A stretch of 37,020 nt of DNA, taken from contig JAILQS010000109.1 in the NCBI GenBank assembly GCA_024698865.1, forward strand, positions 1 to 37,020, written 5' to 3'. Under the pieces are notes generated by a model. The model was given only the letters and a program-made list of their open reading frames with translations. It was not told the origin of the DNA and made no database searches. The stretch comes from Lachnospiraceae bacterium. GTDB taxonomy: Bacteria > Bacillota > Clostridia > Lachnospirales > Lachnospiraceae. The position numbers and the translations under genes were made by a program. How positions within the stretch are numbered: position 1 is the stretch's first letter; every line of letters begins with the position of its first letter. This document shows positions 30,166 to 37,020 of this stretch, in pieces.

Positions 30166-30915
30166 CTACACCTCTATTCTTATAATTCTGTCCGACACCC
30201 AAATCGAGAAAAAATAAGCAAACAGACAGAATGTCATAACTGCTACACCAACTAGGTTTCCATACAACGGTTCCAAAAATCCCGGTGAAAATATTCTCAT
30301 GTATAAAACAATTCCCGGTGGCATAAAATTCATCACGCCTGCTTCCAGCTTCTTCTCGGCAAGCAATGTCTCAATCTCTCTTTGTATCTGTATTTTTTCG
30401 CGGATATTGGCATTGGTCGAGCGAATAATTTCTACCATATCTCCTCCGGTTCTCTTCGCCACTACAAGCACCTCCGTAAAGGTTTTGATATCCTCCAACC
30501 CGCTCCTTTTCGCCAGGGAATATAGTGCATCTTCTACGGCAACCTGATTCTCCAATTGAAAAATAATCGCCTTGAACTCTAAGATAATATCCTCTTTTTC
30601 ACCGTAAAGAATCTCGAGATCCCTCAACGCCTCCCTGAAACTGCTTTCTAAAGAATATCCGGTTCCAAGTGCTGCAAGGATTCCTTCCATACCGTCAATA
30701 AATCCCCGCAACAACTTCTTTTTTCTTTCCTCCAGCAGCCGTTTGTTCTTTCTTTGCACAAAAAATGCCATCCCAAGAAACCCGGGAAATACGACAAATA
30801 CACTGTCATAAAACAAATACAATAAGCAAACGCTTAGACCATATCCAAAGAGCAGATTCCATACCCACTCTCTGGGACCCCTGTGATATACAGAGTAATT
30901 AATCTTTTTTTCCAC
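30166..30915 (-). CDS. tadB: TadB-like inner-membrane platform protein
   Basis: The 249-residue protein has membrane helices near 17-50 and 205-245 around a cytoplasmic T2SSF domain (FIDGMEGILAALGTGYSLESSFREAL, VLVVAKRTGGDMVEIIRST). This is the GspF/TadB pattern; the protein forms the inner-membrane platform on which the TadA ATPase acts. The start is GTG 30915. It lies 14 nt after tadA and 4 nt before tadC. It is a little short for TadB, lacking part of the N-terminal region. Confidence 0.9.
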   Translation of the reverse strand: MEKKINYSVYHRGPREWVWNLLFGYGLSVCLLYLFYDSVFVVFPGFLGMAFFVQRKNKRLLEERKKKLLRGFIDGMEGILAALGTGYSLESSFREALRDLEILYGEKEDIILEFKAIIFQLENQVAVEDALYSLAKRSGLEDIKTFTEVLVVAKRTGGDMVEIIRSTNANIREKIQIQREIETLLAEKKLEAGVMNFMPPGIVLYMRIFSPGFLEPLYGNLVGVAVMTFCLFAYFFSIWVSDRIIRIEV

Positions 30916-30929
30916 TGTGTTCTTTGGTT

Positions 30930-32174
30930 TTAACCATCTTCCGATAAACCGGCTCTTTCCAGTTTTCTTCGTTGTCGAAGCGGAGTCTTCATCGCTTCGA
31001 GCCGTCCAATAATTCGCCCCGATTCTTCTACACCTTCCTCTTTAAATTCATATAATGTCTGCGTCCTGATATTTCCGTCTCCGTCCAGATACACTTCCTG
31101 TATTTCCAGCACGCGACGGGTGTAATCTCTCAAACGACCCAGATGAATAATAATATCTACCGCCAATCCAACCTGTCTGCGAATTGCTTCTATTGGCAAA
31201 TCCACTCCCATAATGACCATAGACTCCAGACGGCTGAGCATATCCTTTGGACTGTTCGCATGTGCCGTTGAAATACTTCCGTCATGCCCGGTGTTCATCG
31301 CCTGTAACATATCAAATGCAGCTCCATCTCTAACTTCTCCAATGATGATTCGCGTTGGACGCATTCTCAGAGCAGTCTTAATCAGATCCCGAATCGAAAC
31401 CTGATTCTCACCTTCCACATTTGCATTCCTTGCCTCCAAGGTAACCAGATTCTCAATTTTGCTTAAGTTTAACTCTCTGGAATCCTCGATGGTAACGATT
31501 CTTTCCCCCGATGGAATGAACTGCGACAATGCATTTAGAAATGTGGTTTTACCGGAGCCGGTTCCTCCACTAATCAGAATGTTGTACCTTGCAACAACCA
31601 GTTTTCTTAAAAAACACGCTACCTCCTCATCTAACGCACCCAGTGCAATCAACTTCTCCATCGTCATCGGTTCCTTTGAAAACCGTCGTATGGTCACAAT
31701 CGGACCGTCCACTGCAATGGGCGGCAGTACAACATTTATACGCGAGCCGTCCGGCATACAGGCATCCATAATCGGATCTCTTTCATTGATTCTCCTATTT
31801 GCAGATGCCGCAATCTGTTGGACGATATCTTCCAGTCGCTCTACCGACTCAAATTCTTTTTCATAGCGCGAGATTCTGCCTTCTCTTTCGATGAATATAT
31901 TTTTCCAGCCATTCACCATAATCTCTGTTATGCTCTCATCTTCCAAAAGCTCCTGCAAAATATCGAGTCTTCGAAGACTGTTAAACACCTCTTTTTGAAT
32001 CTTTTGTCTGGTTGTTACACTAATGTAAGTATCCCTGCTTTTTTCCCAAAGTACCTTCTCTATCAGCTCCAGTATCTCTTCGTCTGTCGAAGTTTTGTCC
32101 ATGCGAACCTGATCCCACAATTCTTTGCGGATTTCCTTCTTCCAGCGGACTATATCTGCTCTGCTACACTCCAT
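30930..32174 (-). CDS. tadA: Tad/Flp pilus assembly ATPase
   Basis: The 414-residue protein is a secretion ATPase of the CpaF/TadA type: an N-terminal helical region, the LLEDESITEIMVNG and GSRINVVLPP blocks, Walker A GGTGSGKT (203-210), Asp box IVTIEDSRELNL, Walker B IIIGEVRD (276-283) and His box GHDGSISTAHA. It powers pilus extension and possibly retraction at the inner face of the membrane. The start overlaps the end of tadZ by 25 nt, with GGAAG 7 nt before the ATG, so translation is coupled. Confidence 0.96.
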   Translation of the reverse strand: MECSRADIVRWKKEIRKELWDQVRMDKTSTDEEILELIEKVLWEKSRDTYISVTTRQKIQKEVFNSLRRLDILQELLEDESITEIMVNGWKNIFIEREGRISRYEKEFESVERLEDIVQQIAASANRRINERDPIMDACMPDGSRINVVLPPIAVDGPIVTIRRFSKEPMTMEKLIALGALDEEVACFLRKLVVARYNILISGGTGSGKTTFLNALSQFIPSGERIVTIEDSRELNLSKIENLVTLEARNANVEGENQVSIRDLIKTALRMRPTRIIIGEVRDGAAFDMLQAMNTGHDGSISTAHANSPKDMLSRLESMVIMGVDLPIEAIRRQVGLAVDIIIHLGRLRDYTRRVLEIQEVYLDGDGNIRTQTLYEFKEEGVEESGRIIGRLEAMKTPLRQRRKLERAGLSEDG

Positions 32175-33214
32175 ACAAATCTTCCATACTCCTCTTCTGT
32201 CTTTTGCTCTCCTGTCTCTTCACTGAAAATACCGTTCGGATGCTTCGGTGCCTTAGGTAGTTTAAGTCTGGTACTTTCCTTTAGAATTTCACCCATCCCA
32301 CAGCTTTCAAACATCAGACGAAAACTGTTTGTTTTATCTGTTACCAGATCTGCCTCTCCCACCGTCTGCTCTATCAAATACCGACGCTGACAGCGTTCCA
32401 GCATGCGAAAATACCCCTCACAAAAGCAACCGATATCTACAACAATCTTTTGATAATATTCACCCTTAAGAAACATATCGCATAAGATATCCACATCCTC
32501 CGTTGTCATCGCCAACAGATTTTCAAAATGACTGACGCTTGGCAGATACTCTGCATCTTTATTTGTTACGGTAAATCCCCTAAGCTTCTCCTCCAGATTA
32601 TCCATTCTTTGCTTAATGCAATAAATCAGATCCGACATATCCGCCATACGCTTACCCACTCCGAGACTGCTGCCTACCGCTTCAAATCCCAGATATAACG
32701 TTTTGTACCTTTTACTCAAAGCCTTTGTAAGATCAAGTGCAAACCCGGTCTGTCCACATCCGCCGCCGGCAGAATATACACCGATAATCTCCGGCTTCTC
32801 TTCCTTTTGCATAAAATCCGACTCCTCTTTCACATAGTCGTAAGCTTCGCTTTCGGTTATCTGTATCTCCTGATTCCGATTCCCGTGACGCCTGTTATGT
32901 CGTATGCGTAATATCCTCTGCTTTGCCTCAATGAGCTCCTTCGCTGAGCAATACTTGAACAAACACTCCTCATTTTCCTCCACCGGCTCTTCAGAGAAAT
33001 ATATCACTTCTCTTGCAGACGATTCCACCTCTTCCGGTAAAACAACATCCTTTGCCATCATAAGCACATCTATTACATTCTCTTCCAGATAGTGAAGCAA
33101 ATGCTCCTTTGTCGTAAACAACAGTGTTTCATAAGCTGCCGACTCGTTGAGGTTCAGATAATCCACCAGTTTGCCTGCATACGCCAAATCTATATCATAT
33201 ACTGCCTGAACCAA
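32150..33214 (-). CDS. tadZ: TadZ/CpaE-like localization protein
   Basis: The 354-residue protein has an N-terminal receiver-like domain (about 1-105) and a C-terminal ParA/MinD-like ATPase domain (about 140-340). The P-loop reads AGGGCGQTG (149-157): both lysines of the KGGxGKT motif are lost (Gly150 and Gln155), so ATP binding or hydrolysis should be weak. TadZ of Eubacterium rectale is known as an atypical ParA/MinD ATPase, which fits. TadZ positions the pilus machine, often at a pole. The likely start is TTG 33214, with AAAGGGGG 7 nt before it and 17 nt after the tadV stop; the frame is open further upstream but lacks a site. Confidence 0.88.
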   Translation of the reverse strand: MVQAVYDIDLAYAGKLVDYLNLNESAAYETLLFTTKEHLLHYLEENVIDVLMMAKDVVLPEEVESSAREVIYFSEEPVEENEECLFKYCSAKELIEAKQRILRIRHNRRHGNRNQEIQITESEAYDYVKEESDFMQKEEKPEIIGVYSAGGGCGQTGFALDLTKALSKRYKTLYLGFEAVGSSLGVGKRMADMSDLIYCIKQRMDNLEEKLRGFTVTNKDAEYLPSVSHFENLLAMTTEDVDILCDMFLKGEYYQKIVVDIGCFCEGYFRMLERCQRRYLIEQTVGEADLVTDKTNSFRLMFESCGMGEILKESTRLKLPKAPKHPNGIFSEETGEQKTEEEYGRFVWSVAEQI

Positions 33215-33231
33215 ACACTTTCCCCCTTTCC

Positions 33232-33746
33232 TTAGTTCAACAGATAACAGATCCACCCTCCCAGTATCGCTGCCGTCAGGTGAATCCATGCCCGTTTTTC
33301 CCCGGTTACCGTTACTTCATACGGTTCTATTTTTTTGTTTTGTATACTTTTTGAAATATAAACTGCAAGACCTTGCATTCGACGAACCAGAAATCCTTCT
33401 CTGATTCCGTGAAATAATGCCGCTACTCCCGCAAAGAAGAGTGAATAAAGCATTATTTTAGACAAATCGCCCACACCCAGATAACTGCCTAACATCCCAA
33501 ATATCTTAACATCCCCTGCTCCTATTGCTCCAATATAGAACAACAACCAGAGGACAACGATCGGAAAAAAGAAACCGATTACGCTTCTCCACAGGCCTTC
33601 CTGCGCGAAAATATGTAACCCCAAAGGAAACCCGTTACACTTCCTACCATCCAGATGATATTTGGAACTTTATGATTTTTCAAATCGCAACCGGTTGCTA
33701 CTACTAACAGCACGGTGATTACGATTACTTTTACTGTCTCGTGTAT
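33232..33746 (-). pseudogene. tadV: tadV/cpaA prepilin peptidase with frameshift and ATA start
   Basis: Two frames together make one A24 peptidase. From an ATA at 33746-33744, which has AAGGAGG at 7 nt, the first frame reads VIVITVLLVVATGCDLKNHKVPN and continues to SVTGF, giving the first aspartate block. The second frame, from about 33626, reads GLHIFAQEGLWRSV and contains GAGDVKIFGMLG with the second aspartate. The frames are joined by adding one base near 33626-33632, in TTTCC. No ATG, GTG or TTG is available in the first frame between the upstream stop and the homologous region. The upstream promoter starts transcription right before the AAGGAGG, so ATA is the codon at the correct place. 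The gene is decayed, or read by an unusual start plus frameshift, or the sequence has an error. Confidence 0.8.
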
Positions 33747-33767
33747 ACCTTCACCTCCTTGGGCATC

Positions 33768-33797
33768 ATCATACCCGCTCTCTCTCCCTTACGTCAA
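33768..33797 (-). promoter_or_regulatory. Sigma-A promoter of the Tad operon
   Basis: On the minus strand TTGACG (33797-33792), an 18-nt purine-rich spacer and TATGAT (33773-33768) precede the tadV ribosome site. The leader before AAGGAGG would be only about 1-3 nt, so translation begins almost at the mRNA 5' end. Confidence 0.65.
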
Positions 33798-33832
33798 ATA
33801 GAAAACTTTCCAAAAATTTTGTGCATTTTCAC

Positions 33833-33924
33833 GTGTCACATTTTCAAATCTTACGTTTTTACTCTCTCATGTTATCTATTTTGTATAATTTTTCTTTTGC
33901 TGGATATACTTGTAATGTGTCACA
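33833..33924. repeat. Direct repeat GTGTCACA between divergent promoters
   Basis: The 8-mer GTGTCACA occurs at 33833-33840 and 33917-33924, 84 bp apart, each near an ACGT. The second is part of TGTG-T-CACA, a small palindrome lying at the expected start site of the plus-strand promoter; the first lies about 36 bp upstream of the Tad -35. They may be sites for one regulator of both units. Confidence 0.35.
33881..33910 (+). promoter_or_regulatory. Promoter of the DUF2508-like gene
   Basis: TTGTAT (33881-33886), an 18-nt spacer and TATACT (33905-33910) lie 59 nt before the ATG at 33970. Confidence 0.45.
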
Positions 33925-33969
33925 CGTAAATAATCCTTACATGAATCTAATTATCGAAAGGAGAATCGC

Positions 33970-34185
33970 ATGTTTTTTCGTACCAAAAAACACAATCCAA
34001 CAAAAGAAGCACTGGAAAAAGACCTGGAAAGAACGCTTATTTCTCTGGAAACTGCCTATACCAATTTTGAAAATGTAACCGACCCGGACCTCATCGACTG
34101 CTACATTTACGAAGTCAATGCAGCACAAAAGCGGTACCAGTTTCTATTAAAAAAACTGGCACCGCTCCAAAAACCGAACCTTTGA
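33970..34185 (+). CDS. Small DUF2508/YaaL-like protein (71 aa)
   Basis: The 71-residue protein is charged and helical: a basic start (MFFRTKKHN), then ALEKDLERTLISLETAYTNFENVTDPDLIDCYIYEVNAAQKRYQFLLKK pattern elements that match the DUF2508/YaaL family of Firmicutes. The family's role is unknown; in Bacillus it sits near recR. Here the neighbours are different. AAAGGAG stands 6 nt before the ATG. The 3' end carries the terminator of the convergent ABC operon. It has no signal peptide or membrane segment. Confidence 0.8.
   Translation: MFFRTKKHNPTKEALEKDLERTLISLETAYTNFENVTDPDLIDCYIYEVNAAQKRYQFLLKKLAPLQKPNL
34127..34165 (-). terminator. Terminator of the ABC operon, inside the convergent small gene
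   Basis: On the minus strand a 13-bp stem (34165-34153 with 34143-34131, one G-U pair and otherwise perfect) with a 9-nt loop is followed by TTTT (34130-34127). It lies 40 nt beyond the ATPase stop codon and within the coding end of the DUF2508-like gene. Confidence 0.75.
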
Positions 34186-34204
34186 TTTATTTGATATAAC
34201 AATT

Positions 34205-34873
34205 TTACTGCGCTATTTTTCCATCCACCATTCGAATAACCCGTCCACATTCAGACGCAACTTTTTCATCATGCGTGACAATAATAACGGTTTTTCCTTC
34301 CTCGTTCATTTCATGGAAAAGCTTCATTACCTCTTCTCCGGTTCTGGCATCCAATGCACCGGTTGGTTCATCTGCAAGAATCAGTTTTGGTTCTTTGACA
34401 AGCGCTCTTGCAATACCCACACGCTGTTGTTGTCCTCCGGACAACTCATCCGGGTACGCAGATTTCTTTTCCGTTAAATTCAGGTTCTCTAAAATTTTCA
34501 TTACTTTCTTCTTAATTTCGCGTCTTGATTTTTTCTGATATTTAAGTGGCATAGCCACATTCTCAAACACTGTCATATCATCAATTAATGCAAAATACTG
34601 CACTACAAAACCGATAATATCTCTTCGGAAAAGAACCAGATTCTTTTTATTCTTAAGATTCTGTTTCTTTCCTTCGAAATAATACTCTCCTTCGTCCATA
34701 CTTAACATTCCACCAATGATATTCAGTAAGGTGGACTTACCAGATCCGCTCTTACCCATAATGGCAACCATCTCGCCCTCTTTGATTGAGATGTCTACTC
34801 CCGACAGCGCATTTACAACACCGGTTCCTTTACCATATGTTTTTTTACAATTTTCTATTCTGATTAATTCCAT
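34205..34873 (-). CDS. ABC transporter ATP-binding protein (LolD/MacB type)
   Basis: The 222-residue ATPase has Walker A GKSGSGKST (40-48), the Q-loop (Gln92), the signature LSGGQ (144-148), Walker B LILADEPTGALD (164-175) and the H-loop His201. The ADEPTGALD form and size are those of LolD/MacB/FtsE-type ATPases working with FtsX-like permeases. It would power the permease encoded 35 nt upstream. MacB-type systems act as mechanotransmitters, moving lipoproteins, peptides or antibiotics outside the membrane. Confidence 0.95.
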   Translation of the reverse strand: MELIRIENCKKTYGKGTGVVNALSGVDISIKEGEMVAIMGKSGSGKSTLLNIIGGMLSMDEGEYYFEGKKQNLKNKKNLVLFRRDIIGFVVQYFALIDDMTVFENVAMPLKYQKKSRREIKKKVMKILENLNLTEKKSAYPDELSGGQQQRVGIARALVKEPKLILADEPTGALDARTGEEVMKLFHEMNEEGKTVIIVTHDEKVASECGRVIRMVDGKIAQ

Positions 34874-34908
34874 CTTATTCTCCCAACAACTTTATCTAAG
34901 ATAACTCA

Positions 34909-35970
34909 TTAAATTCGTTTCATGTTTACACTCTTTGAAAACAGCTTTCCAAAAACAAAACATAATGCAAATATGCTGTTTATCGCTACTATCAACACGA
35001 AAGTTTTCAAGCAGTCTAAAATATGCAACGGATATTCAATAACCCATATCTGCAAAGCAACTACAATCCCAACGGAAATCAAAAATGCAACAAACTCCAT
35101 TCCAAGCAATTCTGCAAGCAATTCTTTTAAAATAGTTCTGTCTCTGACACCCAGGAACTTCTTTACCTGGATCTGCTGATTCCTGTGTCGAATCCAGAAC
35201 CCCATCCCCGCAAAGGAAGTCAGTAAAAATGACAGCAGAATTACTTCATAAATGGTATTAATCGTAGTATTATTATTTTCTTCTTCCTCAAGCAAACCGG
35301 CGAATCCTACTCGTTCTTTCACCGATGAAGATACATCCGAACAGTGCTGTTGTAATAATTCTCCCAGCCGGAACGCAGCATTGTACGTTACATTCTCATC
35401 TTTTGCATCCACAAAATAGTCTCCAGCTTCACCATATGCCTTTAGCGCTGTACTCATATTAATAAGACAAATCTTATCATACCGGCTTGCTTTTCTCACT
35501 CCAAGGATTCCAATGACCTTGCATTTGATTCCGCCAATTTCGATATATTCTTTGCTGTCGGAATGTTCCTTTAGAAAATCTGCACCAACAACTGCCAGTG
35601 GCTCCTTGGCAAAACACTCCTCACTCGTAAAGAATCTTCCGCTTCGCAGGTAAGGTTCTTCTACTTCTGTACCTGCTGCAACTCCTCGCAAATCAAGATT
35701 TGGTTCCAATCCGTTTCGGAATACAATACTTTCCGGGTTTTCTTTTAAACAGTCGGCGATATCCTTTGAAACGCCCTCTTTATCTGTTACTTCAAATATG
35801 TCAATTCTCTCCGTATGGGTGGAATAATAGCCTCTGTTCAATTCCTCCACATACGCCCGGCCATTTATATTCATAAAAATCAGTAGTCCGCTTATGCTAA
35901 GTAAAATGAATATACATAATAACATCCATTTTTCCTTACCAATTCGCTTCCCATTTAATAATCTTCTCAT
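34909..35970 (-). CDS. FtsX/MacB-like ABC permease
   Basis: The 353-residue protein has the MacB layout: a first membrane helix (about 14-33), a large extracytoplasmic domain (about 35-235, with GLEPNLDLRGV and VVGADFLKEH near MacB_PCD positions, then IGGIKCKVIGILG) and three C-terminal helices (about 240-262, 290-315, 320-345). The SLLTSFAGMGFWIRHRNQQIQVKKFLGVR-like region (coupling helix) should contact the ATPase. Each dimer pairs with the ATPase downstream. The lipoprotein upstream is the likely partner. Confidence 0.88.
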   Translation of the reverse strand: MRRLLNGKRIGKEKWMLLCIFILLSISGLLIFMNINGRAYVEELNRGYYSTHTERIDIFEVTDKEGVSKDIADCLKENPESIVFRNGLEPNLDLRGVAAGTEVEEPYLRSGRFFTSEECFAKEPLAVVGADFLKEHSDSKEYIEIGGIKCKVIGILGVRKASRYDKICLINMSTALKAYGEAGDYFVDAKDENVTYNAAFRLGELLQQHCSDVSSSVKERVGFAGLLEEEENNNTTINTIYEVILLSFLLTSFAGMGFWIRHRNQQIQVKKFLGVRDRTILKELLAELLGMEFVAFLISVGIVVALQIWVIEYPLHILDCLKTFVLIVAINSIFALCFVFGKLFSKSVNMKRI

Positions 35971-35982
35971 CTCTTACTCCCA

Positions 35983-37002
35983 CTATTCTTCTGTTCTTAA
36001 TTCCTGGAAGTTGCCTGCTTTCATATCCTCTGCCAGTTCACTTGTTGTATAGAACACGCCTTTATCACCATCCTGTTTGTACAGGTATATCTTTTCCTGC
36101 TTGTCATCATATAGAAGCAGTACATCCTTGGCAATAAGCTTGTCAAACTGATAAATGTTCAAAATCGCACCTATATTTTCGTCTTTGAAGGACTCATCAC
36201 CTTCTTCTTCATCTTTAACCATTTTTCGTGCAACGGCTGTTCCCAGCTTGGCCATGTCTTCCTCTGATGCATCCGAGTAAATATAAACATCTACAGGCAA
36301 AAACAATCCATTTAATTGCTGCTTCAAAATCGGATGTATTACAACACCGCTATATGACGCTGATTCGTTACCTATACAATAATTTATATCTTCCCAGTCA
36401 GACACTTCTGTCTTCTTGGCTGCACTCTCATCAACATCTTCTCCTGCCCAGTCATCCAGAGAAGTATAGCTTCCATCATTCATAACTTCGGATGGCATTT
36501 CCACTTCTTCATCTTCAAAACATAAGGCGTCTATGAGTTTTTTTTCTTCTTTGGTCGGCGTATACAACACCATCTTCTGTCTGTACTTATCTTCAAAGCG
36601 AAGATAGATAATATCCTCATTGTTTTCATCTACCCGAATTGCCAGTTGAACATAATTCTCTCTATGAGACAATAATTCATTTCGAAATGCAAAGCTCGCA
36701 TAGTCTAGCAATTCTTTTTTGCTTAGCTTGTCCCCTTTTGTTTTCACATCCTCAAAAGCCATAAGACCGCTCAGTTCACCACTTCCATCCTGCGCCGGAT
36801 ATTTGATAATCTCACCTCGATTGCCTTTTTCTCCATATCCATAACGACTTTCATCTACTCCTGAATCATCTACTGTTACATACTTGGATGCAACATAATA
36901 TTTCTCACTTATGGCATCCTTCTTACCGGGGATTAAACTACATCCACTTACTACGGTTAACACCGCTACACACATAACTCCCATTAATACTCTTTTTTTC
37001 AT
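35983..37002 (-). CDS. Lipoprotein of the FtsX-type ABC operon
   Basis: I do not recognise a family. The 339-residue protein begins with a lipoprotein signal peptide ending VVSGC, so Cys21 should be acylated. The mature part is acidic, with an Asp/Glu-rich linker near 165-200, and mixes alpha and beta stretches with no metal or catalytic motif I can name. It lies 12 nt before the permease gene in the same direction and so is probably an accessory or substrate-handling partner of that transporter. AAGGGAA precedes the ATG by about 7 nt. The promoter should be beyond the window edge. Confidence 0.85.
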   Translation of the reverse strand: MKKRVLMGVMCVAVLTVVSGCSLIPGKKDAISEKYYVASKYVTVDDSGVDESRYGYGEKGNRGEIIKYPAQDGSGELSGLMAFEDVKTKGDKLSKKELLDYASFAFRNELLSHRENYVQLAIRVDENNEDIIYLRFEDKYRQKMVLYTPTKEEKKLIDALCFEDEEVEMPSEVMNDGSYTSLDDWAGEDVDESAAKKTEVSDWEDINYCIGNESASYSGVVIHPILKQQLNGLFLPVDVYIYSDASEEDMAKLGTAVARKMVKDEEEGDESFKDENIGAILNIYQFDKLIAKDVLLLYDDKQEKIYLYKQDGDKGVFYTTSELAEDMKAGNFQELRTEE

Positions 37003-37020
37003 TCTTTGTTCCCTTCCCTT

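Noticed and set aside
33232-33624. Treating the downstream half of tadV as a complete small protein starting at TTG 33624
   Set aside because: That TTG has no ribosome site, and the missing first aspartate block is present just upstream in another frame.
33937-34128. Minus-strand frame opposite the DUF2508-like gene
   Set aside because: Antisense shadow; the plus-strand gene has a strong ribosome site and a recognisable family pattern.
1-37020. CRISPR arrays, tRNA, rRNA, phage or integrase genes
   Set aside because: Reading both strands showed no regularly spaced repeats, clover-leaf sequences or recombinase motifs.

Overview
The window reads as a chromosomal segment of a Gram-positive, motile, saccharolytic member of the Clostridia, most likely a Lachnospiraceae gut commensal (Agathobacter/Eubacterium rectale/Roseburia-like). 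This rests on the combination of a secreted GH2 beta-galactosidase, Clostridia-type flagellin with a sigma-28 type promoter, cytoplasmic glycogen enzymes, a secretin-less Tad pilus operon with a TadZ that lacks both signature lysines, strong AGGAGG-type ribosome sites and moderate-to-low GC. Species cannot be fixed from sequence reading alone. I see no rRNA, tRNA, CRISPR array, prophage or complete insertion sequence.

Region 1 (1-6.4 kb): the 5' two thirds of a secreted GH2 beta-galactosidase (cut by the window edge), an orphan ABC substrate-binding lipoprotein with its own terminator and promoter, a small conserved protein and a MerR-like regulator that converge on a shared CTAG stop, and a three-gene plus-strand operon (rhomboid protease, flavodoxin-SCP2 fusion, HIT protein). 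A promoter without a gene reads into a bidirectional terminator at about 6.3-6.4 kb and may make a small RNA.

Region 2 (6.4-20.6 kb, minus strand): glycogen and flagellar genes are interleaved. malQ lies downstream of fliS and flagellin. Upstream of flagellin is a 1113-residue protein whose C-terminus resembles the FliK hook-length domain and which has its own candidate sigma-28 promoter, laid over the degV stop codon and terminator. Further upstream are glgB, an intracellular GH13 enzyme, a metallo-beta-lactamase-fold hydrolase and a three-domain S1 RNA-binding protein, arranged as one likely operon. A tail-anchored coiled-coil protein, a small (p)ppGpp synthetase and an aldo/keto reductase follow.

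Region 3 (22.7-33.8 kb, minus strand): a Tad/Flp pilus operon transcribed from a good promoter near 33.78 kb in the order tadV (frameshifted, non-canonical start), tadZ, tadA, tadB, tadC, flp, a TadG-like DUF5702-type protein, a TadE-like pseudopilin with tandem Cys/His motifs, a second intact prepilin peptidase, a second TadE-like protein and an FHA-domain membrane protein. The compact operon is interrupted by a 230-bp palindromic element with about 33-bp terminal inverted repeats, which also forms a hairpin over the ribosome site of the next pseudopilin gene.

Region 4 (33.8-37 kb): a DUF2508/YaaL-like small protein divergent from the tad operon, then a minus-strand trio (lipoprotein, FtsX/MacB-like permease, ABC ATPase) whose terminator lies inside the convergent small gene.

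The most unusual points are the palindromic element with its possible ribosome-site switch, the decayed tadV next to a second peptidase, the TadC with an inserted extracytoplasmic Ig-like domain, the pseudopilin with a tandem metal-site-like tail, and the sigma-28 promoter built over a stop codon and terminator.
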